This document shows, in pieces, positions 6,881 through 11,026 of a stretch of 11,026 nucleotides of DNA. A program made the translations under genes and the position numbers. The notes under the pieces were generated by a model, which did not search any database, was not told the DNA's origin, and saw nothing but the letters and a program-made list of their open reading frames with translations. Origin of the DNA: Gammaproteobacteria bacterium (GTDB taxonomy: Bacteria > Pseudomonadota > Gammaproteobacteria > Pseudomonadales > Pseudohongiellaceae); the NCBI GenBank assembly GCA_016762995.1, contig JAESUT010000035.1, positions 625-11,650 on the forward strand, given 5' to 3'. Each line of letters begins with the position of its first letter. Positions within the stretch are counted from its first letter, which is position 1.

Positions 6881-7795
6881 ATGAGCACAGCGAATACCCC
6901 TCAGCTAAATGAATTTCAGCAGCATTGCCAGCAACGCGTCGACCGGCGCCTTGATGCGGCACTCGATGCCGATATCGCCAGCGCTACGCTTCTAGAGGCG
7001 ATGCGCTATGCCTGTCTGGGCGGAGGCAAGCGCATTCGCCCCGTCCTAACATACGGCAGCGCACTCGCCGTGGGCGGCGACCTCCCCGCTGCAGACAATG
7101 CGGCCGCGGCCATCGAACTCATTCATAGCTATTCCCTGGTACATGACGACCTTCCCGCGATGGATGACGATGACCTGCGTCGCGGCAAACCTACGTTGCA
7201 CAAGGCATTCGACGAGGCTACTGCGATACTGGTAGGCGATGCGCTGCAGCCCCTAGCCTTTCAGATATTAAGTACCGACCCTATAACCGAAAATGACGCG
7301 CTAGCCGCCAACAACCGCCTTGCCATGGTCCAATTACTGAGTCAGGCAGCTGGCGCCACAGGAATGGTCGGTGGTCAGAGCCTGGACTTCGAGGCGGTAG
7401 GGGTAAAACTCAACATCCAACAGCTTGAGCAGATGCATAGCCTCAAGACCGGCGCCCTAATTCGCTGTGCCGTACTACTTGGCGGCATGAGCTGCGAAAC
7501 GGCAAGCGACTCACAAATGGACGCATTAGCAATCTATGCAGACAATATAGGACTGGCATTCCAAGTGCAGGACGATATCCTGGATGTAATCGGAGACACC
7601 TCGCAACTAGGTAAACCGCAGGGCTCAGACAGTGACAAAAACAAACCCACCTATGTCTCTCTCTTGGGCCTAGATGAAGCGAAGGCTCTAGCTAATTCAC
7701 TATCAGATAAGGCTATCGCCGCCCTGAAGGAATTTCCTGCCAGCGCAGACAGATTGCGAGAACTAGCCGCCTTTGTGGTGAGTAGATTGCACTGA
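6881..7795 (+). CDS. ispA: (2E,6E)-farnesyl diphosphate synthase
   Basis: A 304-residue all-helical prenyltransferase of the short-chain trans type. Seen in order: GGGKRIRPVL (47-56, diphosphate-binding), the first Asp-rich motif in HDDLPAMDDDDLRRG (88-102), GGQSLDF (164-170), KTGALI (189-194), and the second Asp-rich motif FQVQDDILDVIGD (227-239), followed by the KPT segment (255-257). The residues ahead of the first motif, HSYSLVHDD, are those of bacterial farnesyl diphosphate synthases. It condenses IPP with DMAPP and then GPP in the cytoplasm, feeding ubiquinone, undecaprenyl phosphate and other isoprenoids. Length is normal (E. coli about 299). It has little Shine-Dalgarno of its own and starts nine bases after xseB, so it probably depends on translation of that gene. 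dxs follows after 117 bases. Confidence 0.97.
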   Translation: MSTANTPQLNEFQQHCQQRVDRRLDAALDADIASATLLEAMRYACLGGGKRIRPVLTYGSALAVGGDLPAADNAAAAIELIHSYSLVHDDLPAMDDDDLRRGKPTLHKAFDEATAILVGDALQPLAFQILSTDPITENDALAANNRLAMVQLLSQAAGATGMVGGQSLDFEAVGVKLNIQQLEQMHSLKTGALIRCAVLLGGMSCETASDSQMDALAIYADNIGLAFQVQDDILDVIGDTSQLGKPQGSDSDKNKPTYVSLLGLDEAKALANSLSDKAIAALKEFPASADRLRELAAFVVSRLH

Positions 7796-7801
7796 TCAGG
7801 G

Positions 7802-7807
7802 TATAAT
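7802..7807 (+). promoter_or_regulatory. Possible -10 box of an internal dxs promoter
   Basis: A perfect TATAAT lies seven bases after the ispA stop codon. No good -35 is found at normal spacing (TGAGTA at 7779-7784 is poor), so the case rests on the -10 and on the following leader-like structure ahead of dxs. A second promoter here would let dxs be controlled apart from ispA. Confidence 0.3.
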
Positions 7808-7839
7808 TGACGATTCGGTGCTTGCGCCGGTTTTCACCC

Positions 7840-7910
7840 CCCTCTAGGCTGTTAGCTGCAGACGTTGCAGGCCTTAAGCTATCTAGAGGGTATCTGGAGT
7901 TGAACTACAG
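7840..7910 (+). promoter_or_regulatory. Structured leader of dxs (long hairpin plus Shine-Dalgarno hairpin)
   Basis: CCCTCTAG (7840-7847) pairs perfectly with CTAGAGGG (7883-7890). Inside, GCT (7848-7850) can pair with AGC (7877-7879), and CTGCA (7856-7860) pairs with TGCAG (7866-7870) around GACGT. Directly after, CTGGAGTTGAACTACAG (7894-7910) folds as CTG/CAG plus AGT/ACT with one G-A mismatch, and it contains GGAG (7896-7899), the only Shine-Dalgarno candidate for dxs. The fold therefore could hide the ribosome binding site. No T-run follows the first hairpin, and no known riboswitch consensus (including TPP) is recognisable. Confidence 0.5.
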
Positions 7911-7912
7911 CT

Positions 7913-9853
7913 ATGCTTAATGAAATACCGCGGTCCCGGCCCGACACGCCATTACTGGATAAGGTAGACAATCCTGACGACCTAAAACTGCTGGAGCTAG
8001 ATCAACTGGCTCAGTTGGCGGAAGAGCTGCGCGCGTTTCTTCTCTATTCTGTGGGTCAAACTGGCGGGCATTTCGGTGCGGGACTCGGCGTGGTCGAGTT
8101 AACCATCGCGCTTCACTATGTATTCGATACGCCAAATGACAAGCTAGTCTGGGATGTAGGTCACCAGGCCTATCCACACAAGATCCTTACCGGCCGGCGA
8201 GACCAAATGCTGACCATGCGCCAGGCGGGTGGCCTTGCCGCGTTCCCAAATCGCGGCGAGAGTGAATATGACACCTTCGGTGTCGGCCACTCCAGTACGT
8301 CCATTAGCGCGGCGTTAGGCATGATGGTGGCAGCAAAAACGCAGGGCAAAGAGCGGCATAATATTGCCGTTATTGGTGACGGTGCGATGACTGCCGGCAT
8401 GGCCTTCGAGGCACTGAATCACGCCGGCCATCTCGATGACAATATTCTCGTTATCCTTAACGATAACAATATGTCTATCTCCAATAATGTCGGCGGACTC
8501 TCCAGCTATTTCGCCCGCATGTGGGCAAGCAAGCCCTATAACTTCATTCGCACCGGCAGCAAGCGCGTACTATCTAAGATTCCTCCCGCATTGAAGGCAG
8601 CGCACCGCGCAGAAGAATACATGAAAGGCATGGTGTCACCCGGCACCTTGTTCGAAGAGATAGGCTTCAACTACATCGGTCTAATAGACGGACACGACAC
8701 CAATGGGCTTGTCGATATACTCAGGAACATAAAGACTCTACGTGGCCCACAACTGCTGCACATCGTTACGCAAAAGGGCAAGGGCTACCTAGAGTCCGAG
8801 AACGACCCCTTCGGCATGCACGCTCTGAGCAAAATAGGCCCAGGAGCAGCCCCAAATACTGAACCTGCCGAGACTCCTGAAGAAGGCATTGAGCCAGATC
8901 CCAAGAGTAGTTCTTCACTGAGCTATTCGGAAGTCTTCGGCAATTGGTTGTGCGAAGTTGCGCAGCATGATGAGCTCACGGTAGGCATAACACCTGCCAT
9001 GGGGGAAGGTTCGGGCATGAGTAAATTCGCCGCAGAGTTCCCCGATCGCTTTCACGATGTGGCCATCGCCGAACAACACGCCGTAACTTTTGCAGCAGGC
9101 ATGGCCACCGACGGGCTAAAGCCTATCGTTGCTATATATTCGACCTTCTTGCAGCGTGGCTACGATCAGTTAATCCATGATGTTGCCTTACAGAATCTGA
9201 ATGTGATGTTCGCCATCGACCGGGCTGGTCTCGTCGGTGAAGACGGCCCCACCCATGCTGGCAGCTTTGACTTGAGTTATCTGCGCTGTATTCCAAACAT
9301 GGTAGTGATGACACCAAGCAATGAAGATGAAACCCATAAACTATTATCAACCGGCTATCACTTCGATGGGCCATCGGCTGTTCGCTACCCACGCGGCAAA
9401 GGACCTGGTGCGGTTATAGAGACCGGACTAGACCCAGTTGAGATTGGTAAAGCCAAGCTCCGCAGGCACGGTAGCAAAGTCGCAATCCTTGCCTTCGGCA
9501 GCATGGTGAACCCTGCCTTGGAAGCGGCTGAAAAACTGGATTTAACTGTAGTAGATATGCGCTTCGTTAAGCCGCTAGATATCGGCACCATCGGCGACAT
9601 GGCGGAAAAACATCAATTGCTGGTAACTATCGAAGAGAATTCTTTGATGGGCGGCGCAGGGTCTGCCGTGAACGAATTCCTGCTCGCCTCCAACTACCAG
9701 ATACCGGTCCTGAACCTAGGATTGCCTGATGTATTCTTGGAACATGGCAAGGTACCGCAGATGTTAGCGGATGCAGGCCTCGATGCTGCAAGCATCAGCG
9801 CCGCTATCAAGAAGAAATTAAAAGACTGCAAAATTCAATCGGAAGCTGTCTAA
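7913..9853 (+). CDS. dxs: 1-deoxy-D-xylulose-5-phosphate synthase
   Basis: A 646-residue thiamine-diphosphate enzyme that joins pyruvate and glyceraldehyde 3-phosphate to DXP, the first step of the MEP isoprenoid pathway and also a source of thiamine and pyridoxal. Key parts: GGHFGAGLG (51-59) with catalytic His53, [16 protein letters not shown] (80-95), the ThDP/Mg motif from GDGAMTAG (155-162) to NDNNMSIS (183-190), [15 protein letters not shown] (248-262), the second-domain [14 protein letters not shown] (385-398) with Glu387, and [15 protein letters not shown] (436-450). The C-terminal transketolase domain is complete (about 510-640). The linker at 310-340 is Pro/Glu/Ser-rich and somewhat long, accounting for the size above E. 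coli's 620. The ATG follows GGAG at a long 13-base spacing in a folded leader. It sits with ispA, an arrangement that joins the first and a late step of isoprenoid synthesis. Confidence 0.98.
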   Translation: MLNEIPRSRPDTPLLDKVDNPDDLKLLELDQLAQLAEELRAFLLYSVGQTGGHFGAGLGVVELTIALHYVFDTPNDKLVWDVGHQAYPHKILTGRRDQMLTMRQAGGLAAFPNRGESEYDTFGVGHSSTSISAALGMMVAAKTQGKERHNIAVIGDGAMTAGMAFEALNHAGHLDDNILVILNDNNMSISNNVGGLSSYFARMWASKPYNFIRTGSKRVLSKIPPALKAAHRAEEYMKGMVSPGTLFEEIGFNYIGLIDGHDTNGLVDILRNIKTLRGPQLLHIVTQKGKGYLESENDPFGMHALSKIGPGAAPNTEPAETPEEGIEPDPKSSSSLSYSEVFGNWLCEVAQHDELTVGITPAMGEGSGMSKFAAEFPDRFHDVAIAEQHAVTFAAGMATDGLKPIVAIYSTFLQRGYDQLIHDVALQNLNVMFAIDRAGLVGEDGPTHAGSFDLSYLRCIPNMVVMTPSNEDETHKLLSTGYHFDGPSAVRYPRGKGPGAVIETGLDPVEIGKAKLRRHGSKVAILAFGSMVNPALEAAEKLDLTVVDMRFVKPLDIGTIGDMAEKHQLLVTIEENSLMGGAGSAVNEFLLASNYQIPVLNLGLPDVFLEHGKVPQMLADAGLDAASISAAIKKKLKDCKIQSEAV

Positions 9854-9930
9854 GACTTACTTAGTTTTGAGACAGCAAGTCCATCACCACCCTCGATCGG
9901 TTATCCATTTAACCAACACTGGAGTCCAGC

Positions 9931-10539
9931 GTGCCAACTAGCGAAGAGAGAGCGTTACGCCATAAGAAGGCGATGCAGCGTAAGAAGGAACACATAGACG
10001 GCCGCATTGCCGCAGCTACCATCGATAAGGGTCTGCTGGTGGTTCTTACCGGTAACGGCAAGGGCAAGAGCACCTCTGCCTTCGGCATGCTCGCACGCAG
10101 TGTTGGACACGGACTCCGCTGTGGCGTTATTCAATTTATAAAGGGTCAGTGGGAATGCGGCGAGCAGATGCTGTTTGCCGACAACCCGTTGGTTGAATTT
10201 CATGTAATGAACACGGGTTTTACATGGGAGACTCAGGACCGCGACAAGGACATTGCCGCCGCCGAGAACACTTGGGCACACGGCGCTGCAATGATGAAGA
10301 ATCCAGAGGTTGATGTGGTGATTCTGGATGAGCTCACCTACATGCTTACCTATGGCTATCTCGATAAGGAGATGGTGCTGTCCGCGCTGGAGAACAGACC
10401 CGAGGACCAACACGTTATAATAACCGGACGTAGTGCCGCCAAGGAGCTCATAGAGTTGGCGGACACCGTTACCGAGCTAAGCGAAAAGAAACACGCGTTC
10501 TACGACGGCGTCAAAGTTCAGAAGGGCATCGACTACTGA
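9931..10539 (+). CDS. cobO: Corrinoid adenosyltransferase, CobO/BtuR (CobA) type
   Basis: A 202-residue P-loop protein that transfers adenosyl from ATP to Co(I) corrinoids, making adenosylcobalamin or its precursors in the cytoplasm. Seen: a basic N-terminal helix (about 8-22), Walker A GNGKGKST (41-48), VIQFIKGQWECGEQ (66-79), GFTWETQDRD (96-105; the corrin-facing loop), ILDELTY (131-137; Walker B-like) and HVIITGRSA (161-169). Length is close to E. coli BtuR (about 196). The GTG start at 9931 is supported by GGAG (9921-9924) six bases upstream, inside the perfect palindrome CTGGAGTCCAG (9919-9929). It lies 77 bases after dxs with no terminator between, so it is probably read from the same transcript. 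No other cobalamin gene is in the window, so salvage as well as synthesis is possible. Confidence 0.96.
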   Translation: MPTSEERALRHKKAMQRKKEHIDGRIAAATIDKGLLVVLTGNGKGKSTSAFGMLARSVGHGLRCGVIQFIKGQWECGEQMLFADNPLVEFHVMNTGFTWETQDRDKDIAAAENTWAHGAAMMKNPEVDVVILDELTYMLTYGYLDKEMVLSALENRPEDQHVIITGRSAAKELIELADTVTELSEKKHAFYDGVKVQKGIDY

Positions 10540-10561
10540 TGATTGCCAATCCGATAATATC

Positions 10562-10588
10562 AACGCAATATCGAGGTAATAGTGCGTT
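10562..10588 (+). other. Small inverted repeat ahead of the repeat-protein gene
   Basis: AACGCA (10562-10567) pairs with TGCGTT (10583-10588) around a 15-base loop, ending directly before the AGGA of the repeat gene. An overlapping alternative is CGATA (10552-10556) with TATCG (10569-10573). No T-run follows, so it does not terminate the cobO transcript in the usual way. It could affect translation of the downstream gene, but six pairs with a large loop is weak support. Confidence 0.3.
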
Positions 10589-10601
10589 AGGAATATTTGG
10601 C

Positions 10602-11026
10602 ATGTCGTTTTTATTTGAGAAGACACTCAATAATCTACCTACTCGATTTAGGAAAAGTTTTTCGCGGCTGTTGGTGTTGGTAACTTTTTTCATTAGTCAA
10701 TCGTCTCAAAAAACTCTTTCAACTAGCTTGGGGAAGGTACTTTCGCTGGGGTTGGTTTTTGTGACTCTTATGGGTTGGGAGACGACCCAGAGAATTCTTT
10801 CAACGAGTTTACGAAAAATACTTTCGCTGCTGTTGTTTTTTGTGACCCTTATCACTCCGGAGACGGCCCAGAGAATTCTTTCAACGAGTTTACGGAAAAT
10901 ACTTTCGCTGCTGTTGTTTTTTGTGACTCTTATCACTCAGGGGACGGCCCAGAGAATTCTTTCAACGAGTTTACGAAAAATACTTTCGCTGCTGTTGTTT
11001 TTTGTGACCCTTATCACTCCGGAGAC
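10602..11026 (+). CDS. Unrecognised tandem-repeat protein with signal-peptide-like units, 3' end cut by window
   Basis: An ATG at 10602, with AGGA (10589-10592) nine bases upstream, opens a frame without a stop to the window end: 141 codons and counting. The product starts MSFLFEKTL and then consists of 27-residue units at residues 10-36, 37-63, 64-90, 91-117 and from 118 on. Each unit has the same plan: a Ser/Thr stretch with basic residues (STSLRK), a hydrophobic core of about 12 residues (ILSLLLFFVTLI), and a polar tail (TPETAQ). The first unit, with TRFRKSFSR, then LLVLVTFFI, then SQSSQ, reads as a plausible Sec signal peptide. Differences between units include silent ones (Thr, Ser, Leu, Lys codons), consistent with coding. 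No homologue is recognised. The opposite strand is also open through part of the array, but has a TGA inside it (10706-10708). Alternatives are a multi-pass hydrophobic protein, or a non-coding minisatellite that happens to stay open because 81 is divisible by three. Confidence 0.6.
   Translation, partial: MSFLFEKTLNNLPTRFRKSFSRLLVLVTFFISQSSQKTLSTSLGKVLSLGLVFVTLMGWETTQRILSTSLRKILSLLLFFVTLITPETAQRILSTSLRKILSLLLFFVTLITQGTAQRILSTSLRKILSLLLFFVTLITPE
10629..11026. repeat. 81-bp tandem repeat array
   Basis: Units start at 10629, 10710, 10791, 10872 and 10953; the last is cut by the window end after 74 bases. The unit at 10629 is strongly diverged. The one at 10710 differs from its neighbour at 19 of 81 bases. 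The unit at 10872 differs from the one before at four positions. The unit at 10953 is identical to that at 10791 across all 74 visible bases. Every copy carries a variant of CTTTCAACGAGTTTACG and CTTTCGCTGCTGTTG. There are no unique spacers, so it is not a CRISPR array. The period is exactly 27 codons and keeps the plus-strand frame open throughout. Confidence 0.95.

Noticed and set aside
7796..7912. TPP riboswitch ahead of dxs
   Set aside because: The conserved CUGAGA and the 3' helix consensus of TPP riboswitches are not present, although the region does fold.
9854..9930. Terminator between dxs and cobO
   Set aside because: No stable hairpin followed by a T-run was found; only the 11-base palindrome at the cobO ribosome binding site.
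9955..10413. Minus-strand 152-residue reading frame inside cobO
   Set aside because: It lies wholly opposite cobO, whose motifs are complete; the antisense product shows no recognisable family.
10511..10693. Minus-strand 60-residue reading frame across the cobO end
   Set aside because: It overlaps the well-supported cobO gene and the first repeat unit, has no ribosome binding site, and is best explained as the complement of the repeat frame.
10629..11026. CRISPR-like array
   Set aside because: The whole 81-bp unit is repeated with no unique spacers, and the units form a continuous reading frame.

Overview
The window reads as a chromosomal segment of a gammaproteobacterium, probably marine or otherwise aquatic. 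The main reason is the xseB-ispA-dxs cluster (exonuclease VII small subunit, farnesyl diphosphate synthase, DXP synthase), a classic gammaproteobacterial arrangement. The surrounding genes fit too: a PQQ-type dehydrogenase, a secreted metallo-beta-lactamase-fold hydrolase, a MAPEG protein and a stand-alone Aas-like acyl-ACP synthetase. This placement is inference from gene content, not from a phylogenetic marker. I see no tRNA, rRNA, CRISPR array, insertion sequence or phage structural gene.

Layout. (1) 1-324, plus: the 3' end of a PQQ-dependent dehydrogenase. It converges on a minus-strand group through one bidirectional terminator (327-357). (2) 398-2528, minus: a secreted MBL-fold hydrolase, then a VTT/TVP38-type membrane protein, then a PmtA-like (COG3963) SAM methyltransferase. 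The last two overlap by ATGA. (3) 2617-4134, plus: an ANL-superfamily acyl-ACP/acyl-CoA synthetase, divergent from the hydrolase. A bidirectional terminator (4198-4239) closes it against the next minus group. (4) 4266-6404, minus: an exported alpha/beta hydrolase, a two-TM plus coiled-coil protein resembling the 'putative phage abortive infection' architecture, and a MAPEG protein. (5) 6511-10539, plus: a promoter with operator-like repeats, xseB, ispA, a structured leader, dxs, and a CobO/BtuR-type corrinoid adenosyltransferase. ispA and dxs work in one pathway: DXP synthase opens the MEP route and IspA condenses the resulting C5 units to farnesyl diphosphate. (6) 10602-11026, plus: an open reading frame made almost entirely of 81-bp (27-codon) tandem repeats that runs off the window end.

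The most unusual element is that last frame. It has an ATG with an AGGA Shine-Dalgarno sequence. Its first unit looks like a signal peptide (basic segment, about 10-residue hydrophobic core, Ser/Gln-rich tail), and every later unit repeats that plan. Units are degenerate near the start and nearly identical towards the window end. Two units separated by one intervening unit are identical over all 74 visible bases, which suggests recent expansion. I do not recognise the protein. Other points worth a look are the folded dxs leader, the 21-bp-spaced direct repeats overlapping the xseB promoter, and the Abi-like membrane protein.
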